Source: Anisus vortex
Lineage: Eukaryota; Mollusca; Gastropoda; Planorbidae
Assembly: GCA_949126835.1 (NCBI GenBank)
Contig: OX421498.1
Coordinates: 33,113,299-33,177,298, forward strand
Reading direction: 5' to 3'
Length of the DNA: 64,000 nucleotides
Each line of letters opens with the position of its first letter. Position 1 is the stretch's first letter. A program made the translations under genes and the position numbers. Shown here in pieces: positions 26,225 to 38,962 of this stretch. The notes beneath the pieces were generated by a model. The model did no database searches. It was not told the origin of the DNA and was given only the letters and a program-made list of their open reading frames with translations.

Positions 26225-26817
26225 TTGACAAGTCATAATGAGGCCAGACCTTTTCAATAGGTCATGACAAAATGATATCATGAACTTTCGGTGTATTTCC
26301 CGTAAGCGAAAACATGCTTTTGTTGGTGTTTGGCAATTGATTTTTACCTCGACGGCCAGTTCTAGTCTTTTAGAAATATACAAAGGCTACAAGATTAGTT
26401 ATGAGGAATCCGTTTAAAACAACAAAAATGAGTCTGTGATAATTAATACTAATAGTGTTAGTCGCATTATGTTAAATTAGCTTTGTTCAAAAAATAAATT
26501 AGTCAAGAGTTGCGTTTCTTGATTATTAAAAAAAAACACAATGCGTAGATACATAAAAAAAAAACAACTAAAATTCCTTTGCATCAAGCAATAAGTTTGA
26601 GATTATAAAAAGGTCATTCTTCACGCCTGACATTCACAATCCATCGTTTTCTTTCGGCGACATCTTTGGAAATTAAATAAAATTTAATCGTCTATATTTT
26701 TTCGTTCAACCAGTAACGCAGCACACAGACATGTTTTGAAGCAAAAAAAAACGAATGGGACCGGAAATGTTGTACACGTTCAACTTTAATGCATGCATAA
26801 TATTTAAGACTTGTCAC
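26225..26817 (-). mobile_element. THAP-bearing inverted-repeat element, family B copy 2
   Basis: Starts TTGACAAGTCATAATGAGGCC and ends TTAAGACTTGTCA. Reverse-complementing it gives a close match to the 38368-38962 copy, including the CATTTCCGGTC stretch before the THAP Met and the CTAGAACTGG/TCGAGG-type segment near the other end. Confidence 0.75.
26615..26732 (-). pseudogene. THAP-domain relic
   Basis: From ATG at 26732-26730: MSVCCVTG then a stop where the second zinc Cys should be, TKKYRRLNFI, a frameshift near the FP motif, then a recoverable KRWIVNVRREE. Homologous to the 38455 exon and more decayed at the start. Confidence 0.72.
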
Positions 26818-27279
26818 TTGTCCAAATCTAAGCTCTCTTTTTGAGGCGAAAACCACACATCATTTAAGAGTCGAATAGTCTTCGGGAATTTCTTATTTGG
26901 ATTTGGGGACGGGGGTGTGCAAGTAGTATTGCAAGAAACCAGAAATGCTTACTCTTGGGATCATCTCTCTCCAGTTCACAACGTAATTACTCCTTACCAC
27001 CTTACCATGACGTCCCAATGGCATAAACATTACCTTTCTACTGTATTGTTATAGAATCATTCTGTGCCATAGGCAGCAAAACCACTACCCCCGGGGGAGA
27101 TGGTGGGAGAAGGGAGAGATGGGCTGATTGTAACCATGCTCTGTGATGCTGTAACTTTTGGGTGTTATTCCGCGGTTAGAAGTTACGATCAAGTTTTATG
27201 TTTAGTTTTTTTTTTTAAATATTGAATTGTTGTATTTTTTTTTATAGTTTTTATTTAGAGAAATGTGATGGTCTGCTTA

Positions 27280-27425
27280 GAATTGGTGTGTAAAACTGGT
27301 TTGTAAAATGTGTGTGTAAAACTGGTGTGTACAATAGGTGTGTAAAACTGGTGTGTATAAGTGGTGTTTAAAACCGACGTGTAAAATTGGTGTTTAAAAC
27401 TGGTTTGTAAAATTGTGTAAATTTT
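27280..27425. repeat. GTGTGTAAAACTGGT tandem repeat
   Basis: About eight degenerate units of roughly 16-18 bases (GTGTGTAAAACTGGT, GTGTACAATAGGT, GTTTAAAACCGACGT). Confidence 0.85.
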
Positions 27426-29106
27426 TTTTCCGTTGTCATTTTCAAGGTCGTATTTACATACGAATAATTTGTGCAAATAGGACAAATTAAATTATGCACC
27501 GGTGCTGTCTCGGTAAATTATTAGATGCATCAGTGTCACGTGATTACAGCACTCGTCACGTGATGTTCCGGTGACACCCAATGGCAATGCAATGTTTCAA
27601 TTTTATTCTCTGCCCACTGCTATGTCAGAGTCAGCAATGCAGGACATTTTCAAAGGTTTAAATTATTCCTTTTTGATTTTTTACTTTGGTCTAGTTGGAA
27701 TTAAAATAACATTTTAAAAAAAAATATATAGATCTATTGAATTTTACTGATTTATCGTTTTTTGTTTCTCACAGTTATTTTTAGTGCCACCAAACTTAGC
27801 TTAATTTGTATTATTTGTATAGGTTTTTTTTATAAGTTATATTATTTTTTAACCATTCATACCAACATTTATTGCCTTTGAGTTAGGCCTATCCTTTCCA
27901 GTTCAATGATTTTAAAGTTGTTTACACTACTTCTATTAGTTGTTTTTTTTATAAAAGGGGAGGGGGAGGAAGAAAACCTCATGGCATCAGCAGGCCTACT
28001 GGGTTACCTGTGCCCTCCACCCATCATCGGTTTTCTTCAATCCTATCTCCACTCCTTTTCAGCTATTTTTTAATAATTCTATTTTCATTAAATTCATTAC
28101 ATTTTTATTGTTTATTACATAAGTGACATTTTTTTTTATAAGACTTTACTCGGACGGGGAAGTAAAAAGCAAATAAAACGATGGGGTGTAACAGCAAATA
28201 TATATATATATATATACAGACCCTGGAGTCCAATGGAAATAAGACAGGCACTATTTCCGTCAACGTAATTAACCAATCCGAATCACAGGAAGGCGAAGAC
28301 CTCCATTTCTTTAGCCAATTGAAAGTTAACTACACGCACATCTAATTTATATTTACTTTCATTGAATACAAACAGATCCAAATGTAAGGTTCCCACTCTA
28401 GGCCTGTTCTGTTTGCATTTTAATGAAATCTGTTGAGAGCCAATCGCGTGATCCGCTTCTATGCAAACATTGACCTGTTGTCATGTGACTCGTGTAGATA
28501 ACGTGTAGATGAAGGCCAGTGTTCAGACTCTGAGCTAAACCCAGGAGAAAGTAATTAAATATTCGCATCTCCAATCTTTGAATAAAGTGCGTAGCTAATT
28601 CTAAATGATTAATAGAAAATTTTGCATCAGTTTCTTCAGGGACAACTAGGGCCTACTAGCTGTACAGATATTTAGATATCTATATATTGCAGGCAGTCTA
28701 TAGACAGTTGTAAAGAGTTCACAGAGTTACACATTTAAATTTGTTAGAATTCACATTTGTGTACCTTTACAAAAAAAATAGTATTACATTTTTTAAGTAT
28801 TTAATTTTTTATTCATTTATAGTTCTTTATGCTGATCTAAATTTTTTATAACTTTGACTTTCCGTACAAATGTTTTGTGAACATAATGCGTGATTGTTTT
28901 GTCTAACCGTGTACTGCGTTAGTGATATGGTTTTTCTTTTTTTTTTTTCTTTTTTTTTTGTATATGCAATTCTGAGAATAAGTAGACATTTTCACTTTGA
29001 AATCTAAAGCTTTTAAAATATTTAATTAATATAAGAATATTTCAATGTTTAAACTTAAATTATTCAGATAAAATATTAATTTGTCAATAGTTTAAGGGAA
29101 AACTGT

Positions 29107-29275
29107 GCAGCATTTCAGAAGTTGCCGGCTATTATCCGCCCCCCCCCCCCTCTCAGCATTTCAGAAGTGGCCGGCTATTATCCGCCCCCCCCCCTCTCAG
29201 CATTTCAGAAGAGGCCGGCTATTATCCGCCCCCCTCTCAGGATTTCAGAAGTGGCCGGCTATTATCCGCCCCTCT
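29107..29275. repeat. About 43-50-bp tandem repeat, 4 copies
   Basis: CATTTCAGAAGTGGCCGGCT + ATTATCCGCC + a C run of variable length + CTCTCAG. Length variation lies in the C run. Confidence 0.92.
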
Positions 29276-29658
29276 CTCTTTTATTTTTCTTAAATTTCGT
29301 GCACTACTCCCCCCCCTCACACCCCTCTTTATATTCTATTGGCTACCCTCCTGTAAACTATTTGTTCCCCTAGCCCCCTATCTCATCCTTTGTTGTAATA
29401 CCTCACACTCCTTACTAAGCCAGCGCCCAGTGCAGATTCATGCACCGCCACCTAGCGGGAAATATAAAAATAACAATAATAAATATACATAATTACCGTG
29501 AGTTTGTTTGTATAGTGTTTGTAAATTTATATGTTTGTGCTCTATAGGCTCCTAAGCCGTTTGACTAATCGGGTCAAAAGTTAAATGTATAAATTGGAAA
29601 CGTCCTCCAAAAGAATTTTTTATTATATAATCAATATTGCTTAATTTGTTAATTTATA

Positions 29659-30227
29659 GGGCGTTTGCAATCACGTGACAAAAAGCACGTGATTTGTGTT
29701 TGCTTTCTGTAATGGTGTACAAGTAATAATGGCCGCTGTATTAATAAAGTTTTATATAGGCTCGAGCTTTTTTAAAATAATGTGTTGTGTTTTAAGTCTT
29801 ATTAAGATTTAAGCTGTATTATGTATGTGAAATAAAATAGGCTATTTTATTATTATCATAGACATAGATCATAGACGATGTGAGCCTATTAGTGACTTGA
29901 ATAGATAGCCTATTCACCAACACTATCACTTGACATCGTAGCCTAGCCTACGAATTATTAAAAGTGTAGGCCTATAAAGTGAAATTGAAAGTGTAAATAG
30001 GTTTAGCCGGCCCTAGCCTAATCTTATTAATCAATTAATCTACAGTACTACTATTTACCTCCTTATTTTTTAGTAGGATAGCCAATATTCAGATGTGAAT
30101 TTTGCATGATAAAGAAGTACTTCACTTTCACTACGTTACATTTGTACCTCAAGTGGGTTCTTATATTTACACAAATACGTCACTAAAAATAGAGTAAAAA
30201 CCTAAGCCAGGCCCACTGAGAACGCTC
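29659..30227. mobile_element. TA-duplicating MITE, family C copy 2
   Basis: Longer (569 bp) copy of the same element: TA-GGGCGTTTGCAATCACGTG ... GAGAACGCTC-TA. Its extra length is an internal segment around 29940-30120 absent from copy 1. TA target duplication is compatible with Tc1/mariner-type transposition (inference from duplication only). Confidence 0.83.
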
Positions 30228-31379
30228 TATTGTTTAAAATAAACTTAGACCTATTTATAATCACCGTATGTTGGCTTGGAGAGTTTTTAATGTTGTATTT
30301 AAAAAAAAACCACTACTTATGACGTAATATCTATCAATGCATTTTTTTCCCTTAGTGGTAGATGTTTGCTTTATTATATTAATTTTAAGTTATAGTAACC
30401 AAAAGTTTTAATTATTTCATGAATTAACGTCGCTATTGAGAACATCCTTTAATGAGCGACTTTATACAATCAATTAAACAATAAAAAAAAGAACAAAAAC
30501 TAAATACCGAAAGAAACTTTCCTACTGCAGTTTTTATTGTAATTTTGTTTCTTCTCTCTTAACAAAACACATTGTAGTCATTCGTTTTTCCGTCATATTG
30601 ACGGGTATAACCACTAGTATTAAAATATTGACCATGGCCGCCTCTTTCCTTCTTGTGACGTCACAACCAAGGGAGATCACTATAAAATAACTTAACACGT
30701 ACTGCTCACATATGACTAAAAATAGTTTTCACATATTGTTGTGCATTTAAAAGACGGTATAGTAACGAGGTCTGAAAGGGGTTAAGGATTTAAAAAAAAC
30801 AACAGAATGCTACTGCAGACTGACTTTAATTCTTTTTAATGGCCGAATGTCAAGAGCGTCAAATATAAATATTTGTCAGTGCCATGGGTTTTTATATAAG
30901 CTTTAGACTTAAGGTAAGAATTTAGACTTTTTAGAATGTCTGGAGATCAGTGGGAAAAAAAATAGCAAAGTTACTTTATCTCATTGTTTCTAAAAATAGT
31001 TCTCAGGTGGCGCTCGGCGAGGAAAAGACCCTGAAATTCAAATTTGATTTGTTTAATGACTGATTACTTAACAAAAGTAGTACCAGTATACCTTACACAA
31101 AAAAAGATATAAAAAGAAAATAGAAAGATTACAGTCACAAGATATTCTGCGCATAAATAACTCTACAGTGGTAATGTTTTAGACAGGTAAAAATGTTGAG
31201 ATTACGATAAGCTTACACATCCATTTTAAGGGATATTGTTTGATTACATTTTCCTTTTAAATAAATAAATGTTAAAAATGTAGCCGGTAGTTTAAAAAAG
31301 TAGGCCTACAATCTCTCACTGTTTTACTTCTCAAATATTGGTACTTTGATACGCATCTTTTGTCAGAGACTCATCAACT

Positions 31380-32272
31380 AAGGAAGAGTAAGATTATTTA
31401 CAAATGATTATATATTTTATAGAACAAAAAATACAGAAAAAGATAGTGAATTCTTACAAAAAGACCTAGATGAACTACAAAAAGGAGACTCTAACTTTTC
31501 ACCCAGAAAAATGCCAACTGTTAAGAGTATCCAAAAAAAAATAAAAAAATAATTACAAACTACTTCATTCATGGACTTAAAGATCTAACCCAAACGAAAA
31601 ATGCAATGTACTTAGGAGCAAAAATAAATGATAAGTTATCTTGGAATCCACATATTGATTAAGTAATAAAAAAAATCAAACAAAACATTAGCATTCATAA
31701 AAAGGAACTTTTCCAATGAAATAAGAATATAAGACTAAAATGCTATCTCACATGAGTTAGACCTATACTAGAATATGCATCTACTGTATGGGACCCATGA
31801 ATTAAAGAAAACATTTTAAAAAATTGGAACAAATTCAGGAAAGAGCTGCAAGGCTCATTACTCGCGAAAATTAACAACTGACAAGAGTAACACCAATAAT
31901 TGAATCACTAAACCTAGAAAAACTAAAGGAGAGAAGGGCAAAGAGTAAAGTAGTAATAATACATAAGGCATTAAACTTTAATTAGGAAATACAACACAAT
32001 AGCAACCTGATGCAATGTTCAGATAAACATATGGACAAAAACACTTGATTTATCCCTTATGCGAGAACAAATGTATATAAGTACTCTTTCTTCATGAGTG
32101 GCATCGGGGCATCAAAAAGGTTGCCTAAACTAATCAGGAAACAAATCAAAACAAATAGTAACGTAACATCATTTAAAACACAAATCAAAATACAAGACTA
32201 GACTCAGACCCCGGATGATCTTAAGACTCAGTAATCTTTAGAAGGAGCGCCAGTAACATGTAAGATAATTTA
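31380..32272 (+). mobile_element. CR1-like LINE relic, longest copy
   Basis: Decayed reverse-transcriptase 3' half. Readable pieces in shifting frames are KDSEFLQKDLDELQKGDSNF, YLGAKINDKLSWNPHI, KIKQTLAFIKRNFSNE, RPILEYASTVWDP, then the 3' tail GCGAGAACAAATG...GAGTGGCAT...GAAGGAGCGCCAGTAA...TAAGATAA. It explains the many shorter tails in the window. Several stops and frameshifts; not functional. Confidence 0.85.
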
Positions 32273-33884
32273 CGTGTTGCAATTTTAGTTGTTAGTGTAC
32301 TTTTTAGTTTAGTTATTTATAGTATAGAAATTTTTTTAAATGTTAATGAGCATACCCCATGAAATAATACATTTTTTTTTTTCACCATAATAATATTATA
32401 CCAGATAATCATTGTCATTGTTTTACTCCCACATCTCCACATAGACATTCGCCCTCGTGTAAAGAGCATTTGAATTCGTTAGATCATCATGCGTCTCCTT
32501 CAGAGTATCATTACTTGTTTTCTGTACTTCCCCCGCCTCTATCTTTCAAGTGACTCCCTCATCTCTCCCCCCTCTCCCCCACCACCTCCCTAGTAGACCA
32601 GCTCATATTGAATTGCTATTGTACAACAACATTCCTTTCCACCCTGCTCGTAAAATGTCTATTCACATCAACCCGCCTTCTCATCAACATCTATCGGCGC
32701 CCTCCTCAACACACCCCCACGCCCTTCCGCCATCTTCTTTTCACCCTTTTCACACTCCTTGCGAGATAATTAAAATCAACTTAATTCTGGTACCCTTCCC
32801 CCCCCCCCCCAATTGAATCCAACCAACACCACACCGCGCCCCATCCTCTTCCATCCAACACCACACCACGCCTCGCCCCCCCCTTCCCCAACACATCACC
32901 TCTGCATCTACTCTTACTATTTTCGCCCACTTGACGTCCTTGAAATTTAAGAGGGCGGTGGGGGGGGGGCGTCATTAGTGTCAGACACCCTCTTTTCGTC
33001 CGTCAGTTGCCGGACCCCGTGGTACCCGTATGTATCCCATTTTCTACTCCACCTCAGCGCCCCCCCCTTTCCTGGGTGGGAGTTATGATGTTTTTCTCAA
33101 GGGGAAGCATAAACGCCTTTCGCAAAAGGAATTGAATGGAAAAAATAAAATAAAAAAGGAAAACAATTGGCCTTGTGAAAAGAGAAAGATAAAAAAAAAG
33201 ATTGCTTGAAGAGGTAGATAAAGCCGCTAACACTTACATTAACAGCAACAAGTAAGTGTAGACTGTAAGTTGCGTTCGAGCCGCCCTTGATCATTAATTT
33301 GCATCACTTTTACTTCGACTTGTTCAAATAAGTTGTCCTACTAACCAAAGGTATTCCACCAAACATTAATTTCTCTGTTTTCACTTCTTCTCCTTTTTTG
33401 GTTTGGTCTAGTTTTATTTTTTTTTGTTTTTTTTTATGTGTGGGCTTTTCACATGGCCAGGATGGTGTGGGCGTTTTTTTTTAATCGGAAGAAATGAATC
33501 TGGCATGTTTAAATTTGTACCATTGGCGGGCGGGTCAATATTGTCAACTGGGACAAGAGGCTGCCAGGTTGACGTGTCACTCCTTGTGGGTCAATGACGA
33601 CACGGACTTGACACGTAGGTCAATTGTGCTTGCTGGTGCGAGAGGGGGGGGAGGGGATAGTTGTAAAGCGCCCTGGATCTTAGGGAGCCGATACTTTGCA
33701 TTTAATATTAGTTCATTTAGTTTTACAAGAAATAATTATTTCACAAAGTATTATAAGTATTATAATAATTCGAATTAGTTGTAACGAGTGAATGGCTATC
33801 ACAATGCCAGCGTCTCATACAATTTCCCAGACTGATGACAGGTAGGCCTACCAGCATGAGAGGCATGGAATGGAGGGACCATTA

Positions 33885-33975
33885 AGGCGGGCATTTATTG
33901 ATCGGTATTTGAACTCGAGAACGTCAATCCAACGTTGCGCATAAAGACCTTAGATTACCCGACGCCACCATGCGT
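33885..33975 (-). mobile_element. tRNA-like SINE head fragment
   Basis: Minus strand GGTGGCGTCGGGTAATCTAA and, about 40 bases on, GAGTTCAAATACC resemble Pol III A and B boxes. No acceptor stem. Different sequence from family 1. Confidence 0.45.
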
Positions 33976-34069
33976 AACAACCACATATAGCCAAAGTGAA
34001 CGAAACTTACAGACAATAATCTAGGCAAAAATTGGTACAAATAATGTATTTATGCTATGTAATGTCAAA

Positions 34070-34240
34070 CGGTACGGTGACCAAACGGCAGCGCGTTCGG
34101 TTGGCGTACCGAAGGCGTACCGAAGGTCCTTGTGAAGGATAGGATTTTTTCCCGGGACTCGAGGGTGTCCCTGAGTCTACCCAGCTCTGATGGGTACTTG
34201 ACATTAGGTAAAGTAAATACGCTATGCATTGTACAGTAAC
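34070..34240 (+). mobile_element. tRNA-derived SINE, family 1, 3' part missing
   Basis: GTGACCAAACGGCAGCGCGT head with a duplicated GCGTACCGAAGG, CCCGGGACTCGAGGGTGTCC, ACCCAGCTCTGATGGGTACT and AGGTAAAGTAAATACG. It stops before the usual 3' tail. Confidence 0.87.
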
Positions 34241-35404
34241 CAATCAGATTTGCCAATGGCACATACTTTCAACTTTATAAATATATATATATATATATAG
34301 ACATCATCGTTATAGACTTGCACATAGGTCAATGTTCTGTATACAAAGTATCTTTGGGAATATATGCACGTTTTTCCCCAACTTTTGTTTTATTTACCAA
34401 CCTACACATCACAACAGTAAGGTGAGTCGTTTCTTGCACACCTGTAGAACAAACAAACGGAAAGGAGAGAATAGAAAAAAAAAAAAAGAAAAGACAATAT
34501 CAAGGGAAGGAAGCCACACAAAAAAGGGGCGATCACCAGGTAACAATTGGAACCGATGCTGATTTCCCACCTGAGAGAGAAAGCCATGTTCCAATTGAAA
34601 AACTCAGATGAACAAAGAATGGCCAATGCAAACATGTCTTACTTCCCCTTCCCACCTATATGTATATATATGTATGTATATAAATGTGGCATTCGAACTT
34701 GGCAGGCCATTAAATTTTGTGTGTATGCCGCCATTTACATCTTGACAACCCCCTTACTGCCCCAAATTTTCTCTCCCAGCTATTTCCTTCACACGTTCTT
34801 TACACCAGAGGCGGCGAAACTGGGTGATGCTAGTTAGGGACACACACTCTAAATGATACCGAAATTTTGTTTGAGTTCAATATATTAGTCCTACATTTTT
34901 TTTTAAATTAGGCCTACCAGTTAAATAGCAACATCTGAGTGAAAAGGGCCATAGGGGATGGGGGTGAAAGGTAAATCGACAGACGCCCGCAAAACAATGT
35001 GTAGAGAAGAGTGAATTGCACCCCCCCCCCTCTCCCCACCTATCGCTACCACCCCAATCTTGACCTTCACCTCCGAAAGTTGTGTTGCTTATTTCTTGAC
35101 AACTTGTTCATGGAAGTAATTGACACGTTGTTTTTGCTCGATTCTCCACCCATTAATTGGCCCAGGCGTTTGGTTAGAAAACAATTGTAAGGGCCTCTTT
35201 GACGTGCACAGTTTACTGGCAGCGGTAGGCAAACAGTTTGACATGTCCTTCAGTGTCCAACTTGTGAACTGGAGGCTTGTTCAAGTTTTGAAACGAAGGT
35301 GTCGGTGAAAATTGAATATCAACAAAAGAAGTTGGAAATCTTGGCATGTTCAATTCATTGTGTTGGAAAGTTTTTGTTACCCTTTTTTTACACGTACTCA
35401 TGTT

Positions 35405-35562
35405 TGTGTGTGTATGGAGAAGGGGCGTACTTATGTGTGTGTGGATGATGGACATACATTATGTGTGTGTTGGATAGACAGACGTACATGGACATACATT
35501 ATATGTGTGGCAGATGGACGTACTTATGTGTGTGTGGATGATGGACGTACTTGTGTTTGTTT
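35405..35562. repeat. GGACGTAC/TTATGTGTGTGTGGATGAT degenerate tandem repeat
   Basis: About four imperfect units combining GATGGACGTAC (or GACATAC) with TTATGTGTGTG. The overlapping 84-codon frame has repeat-driven residues (YVCVDDG) and is not called as a gene. Confidence 0.8.
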
Positions 35563-36645
35563 GTAACAGTTAAGAGTAGGCCTACCTATGTTTACGTGTA
35601 GGCCTAATAGACGGACGTTCATAAAAATGTATGTTTCCTGTGGTTGGAAGTTGATTTGTGTTAATTGTTACGCAGCTTGTCCATCAGGCGAGTTCTACTT
35701 TGATTACAACATCACTGACCATCAACGTGATAATTTAAATACTTTTCAATCAGCTATACGATGTTGCTTCAGTAATATACCAGCAGTCATCCAGCACTGT
35801 CGTATATACTGAATTATATAGATCTTATTTATTGTCCTGGCTAGATCAGTTGAACGTAGTGTTCCAGATAGTAGTGTAGACAGCTCATTAAATTGTTCAT
35901 TATTAATAAATCAGATGACTTTACTAAGCTGTGAGTATTGTTTATGAAGTAAATAGCTCTGAGCCCCCAATATAGATGAATACAGCTCATTTGTGCTGTT
36001 ATTTAAGTATTTAAATATTATTCATTCTGAATATTACAGCATTAGTATATTGTGTTGATTTTTATAGTATTAATCTTTCCAAGGGATTGGTCCATAAGTT
36101 CTTATCCCTGGGTGAGTCGACATTAGTAACAAGTAGTGTAGAATTAGTTCAATGCGAGTAAATATTGGCTCTTAACCGTTGTAAGATGTAAACTTGTAGT
36201 ATAATTATAATTATTTATCGTTATGAAGGACCACACATTTGTAAAATCCAAATGAATGAATAATTCCAGAGTCAAAGTAACATTGAAATTGTAATTAACT
36301 CCAAATAAATGAATGTTTTTGAAATCCTCCATATATACAAATGTACAGATAAATCTAAAGGAACGTATGACACAAGAATATTAACTTGATCAATCAAACA
36401 TGTGTTTTCAAATAATAGTTGTAGAATGATCTATATTATATCTATAGTTCAAATAGAATTAACATAATCCAGTTTATAATAGAATACATTGTAAACTAAG
36501 CGGTAATTCAGAGTACAATTGGAACAATTGTCAATGAAGTGTCAATATATTACGAACCCGATAGCAATTGTTTTTCTTTTGCAAACGAGATTTCAGGGCA
36601 TCTCAAAATCTTAATGAGATTTAAACTCTTGAGTGTCCTGTACAC

Positions 36646-36855
36646 CAGGGGTCAGCAGCCTACGGAACGAGTGCCAAACTTGGCACGCATAGCGATTTTA
36701 AATGGCACGCGGAAGACCTCCAAAAAAGGCAATTCAAGTCTCTTATACAACCAAATTGAGAGCTAGAGCGCGGAATGACTTATAGGCTTCGGAACGCTAA
36801 ATGAACTATACAATCTTAATTTGGCACACTATTATCAAAAGGTTGCCAACCATTG
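36646..36855. mobile_element. hAT-type MITE, 210 bp
   Basis: CAGGGGTCAGCAGCC ... GGTTGCCAACCATTG with GGCACGC-rich interior; same family as 12925 and 44567. Flanked by CTGTACAC (36638-36645) and CTGTACTA (36856-36863), 6 of 8 matching. Confidence 0.85.
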
Positions 36856-37552
36856 CTGTACTACATCTCTGCGGCCGGTGCTATTCAGTAAGATTTACAA
36901 GAATTAGTAGTGGGGCCGCAAGGATAAAGAGCCGCCTATTCGTTATACGTGAATTAACTCACTTTCCAGTACTTTAGGATAATACTTGATTTTTTATATT
37001 GTCTTTTCCTCTGATTTATTTTAAAGATGCATTCATATACGAATATATATGTAGATGGAGAGAAAGAGAGAGAGAGAAAAAGAGAGAGAGAGAAATGGCA
37101 GGCCAAAGAGTGAAATCAATAGAGATAAATAGACCTACGTTAGTGACAAACAAATGAAAAAAAAATGTATACAAATTCAAAGATGAGTACCAAACTCAAT
37201 AGATTAAACCCAGTTTAAGAAAACTTGTCTCAATGTCATTTAAAATTGTTGTAATATAAACGCATAAACTCACGAATAGTCATACTTTGCCTTCAACTAC
37301 ATTGATTTACTTGTCAAAAAATGTTTCAATGTTGTATAAAGAACATGACATGATATATCACCAAGTTTAAACAATATTTGCCAAAAATCTGATATTACAT
37401 TTTATTCAGTATTTATTTATCACCAAATTCAACCAGTTTTTGCCAAGTAAACAACCAAACTAACATTACATTTTCTTCAACATTTATCAGAAAGTTCAAC
37501 CAATATTCAACGAAAAACATAAACATTGTTGTCTATACTTTCTTTTCTCCAG

Positions 37553-37630
37553 CTGACAACAATTGTACCGCCTGTAAGCATCCACTGACTCACGAGGCAA
37601 TGATTGACCACTACTGTCGGTCAGACGTAG
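37553..37630 (+). CDS. sfrp: sFRP exon: CRD-NTR linker
   Basis: Short 78-bp coding exon. With the carried-over base it reads PDNNCTACKHPLTHEAMIDH then YCRSDV. It corresponds to the small middle exon of vertebrate SFRP1/2, which encodes the CPPCD...AIIEHLC segment joining the Frizzled domain to the netrin-like (NTR) domain. The C-x2-C pair and the later Cys before the acidic residue are kept. The acceptor is TTCTTTTCTCCAG and the donor is GTAAGT. It enters and leaves in phase 1, so it joins both neighbours without a frame break. It is isolated by about 23 kb and 7 kb of intron and would be missed by ORF scanning. Confidence 0.92.
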
Positions 37631-38184
37631 GTAAGTTTCAAGTAGCTAGACTTTGAGAACCCGGTGTGAATGAAGAGGTCCACCATAGATATTACTGGAT
37701 CGCCTAATTCAATAACCGTGCACTCTCTGTTCCGCTTTTCGCTGAACAAAACAGAAAGGGTAGACGCAGCTTCCGGTTTCTTGTTTATATTTTTTAGTTC
37801 ATAATTCGTTTGAACACAAACACAATTCGTTTAATAATTTAAGTAATTTTTTTAAAAAGATAACAATTTTATAAGTCGTTTAGATATACCGATGTACTTA
37901 TTCACGAGGAATGCAAATATATGTTTAGATTTGTACTATTCTGAACGGCTTATGTTCTACACATGCGAGCCGTGATCCTCATTATTTTCTAAGTCTTAGC
38001 TCGTAGGCCTAAGTCGTAACTATCGAACAAATACTTTTAGGGTAATTTTATTCACAACACTGCTATATTGACCAGCCCGACCCAAATTTCTACCCCGAGT
38101 ACTGTGTATTGTGTATCAATATATTTGTCCAATCTTTCTGTCTGTATTTGCTTTCTCTATATTTCCTATTTTCTCTTTCTCTGT

Positions 38185-38302
38185 CTCCCCCCCCCCCACT
38201 CTCTCACTCTCTCTGTCTATGTCTCCCCCCCACTCTCTCCCTCTCTCTCTCTCTATGTCTCCCCTCCCACTCTCTCCCCCTCTCTCTCTCTCTATGTCAT
38301 GT
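38185..38302. repeat. CT-rich microsatellite
   Basis: CTCTCTCC and CCCCCC runs with a roughly 40-base higher period (CTCTATGTCTCCCC). The overlapping Pro/Leu/Ser-rich frames are artefacts. Confidence 0.92.
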
Positions 38303-38367
38303 TCATTCTCTGTCTATTTGTATCCGTCACCAATTTTGTATTTTCGGTCCACGAGATCTTCGCAGTA

Positions 38368-38962
38368 TTGACAAGTCTTAACGATTATACATGCATGAAA
38401 GTTCGACAAGAAAAACATTTCCGGTCTTATTCGATCATTTAATGAAAAAAAAGCATGTCTTTGTGCTACGTTACTGGTTGTACCAAAAGATATAAGAGAT
38501 TAAATGTTATTTCATTTCCAAAAGATGTTGCCAAAAGAAAACGGTGGGTTGTGAATGTCTAGCGTGAATCACCTGTTTATAACCTCAAACGTTTTTCTTG
38601 ATGCAAAATAATTTTCGTTTTATATTTTTATGAATCTGCGAATTGTGTTGTTTTTTTTAATAACCAAGGACGCAACTCTTGACCAATTTTTTTTATAAAC
38701 AAATCTAAATTTTATGAGTATTAATTATCGCCTACTCACTTTTGATGTTAAAAACGGATTCCTCATAACTAATATTCTAGCCTTTGTATATTTCTAAAAG
38801 ACTAGAACTGGGCGTCGAGGTTGAAATCAATTGTCAAACACAAGCAAAAGCATGCTTTTTTTGTTTACGGAAATGCCTAAAATAATAAACAATTTAAAAA
38901 TAGAACTGGAAGCACGTGACCTCTTCCATTTGAAAAGGTCACGCCTCATTAAGACTTGTCAA
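38368..38962 (+). mobile_element. THAP-bearing inverted-repeat element, family B copy 3
   Basis: 595-bp segment beginning TTGACAAGTCTTAA and ending with its inverse TTAAGACTTGTCAA. It is homologous along its length to the copies at 26225-26817 and 20778-21084 (opposite orientation). It carries a THAP exon at 38455-38562. No convincing target duplication is visible, so the exact ends may be slightly off. Confidence 0.78.
38455..38562 (+). pseudogene. THAP-domain exon, broken
   Basis: Reads MSLCYVTGCTKRYKRLNVIS then FPKDVAKRKRWVVNV and a TAG. The C-x4-C, FP and W positions of a THAP finger are present. The stop falls where the 26.7-kb copy has a sense codon (VRREE), so it is a nonsense mutation in a transposase-derived frame. 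Confidence 0.8.

Larger units (their letters stand above)
14329..37552 (+). other. sfrp: sFRP intron, about 23.2 kb
   Basis: GTGAGT...CAG intron interrupting the gene between the CRD and linker exons, phase 1. It holds SINEs, CR1/LINE fragments, MITEs and arrays (49-bp, 27-bp, 19-bp) listed separately. No other exon-like segment with convincing splice sites was seen on either strand. A stretch at 35660-35812 is open (75 codons, Cys-rich) but has no recognisable family and is not called. Confidence 0.85.

Noticed and set aside
35588..35812. Cys-rich 74-codon frame as an alternative sFRP exon
   Set aside because: No good acceptor/donor pair in the right phase and no similarity to SFRP or other families.
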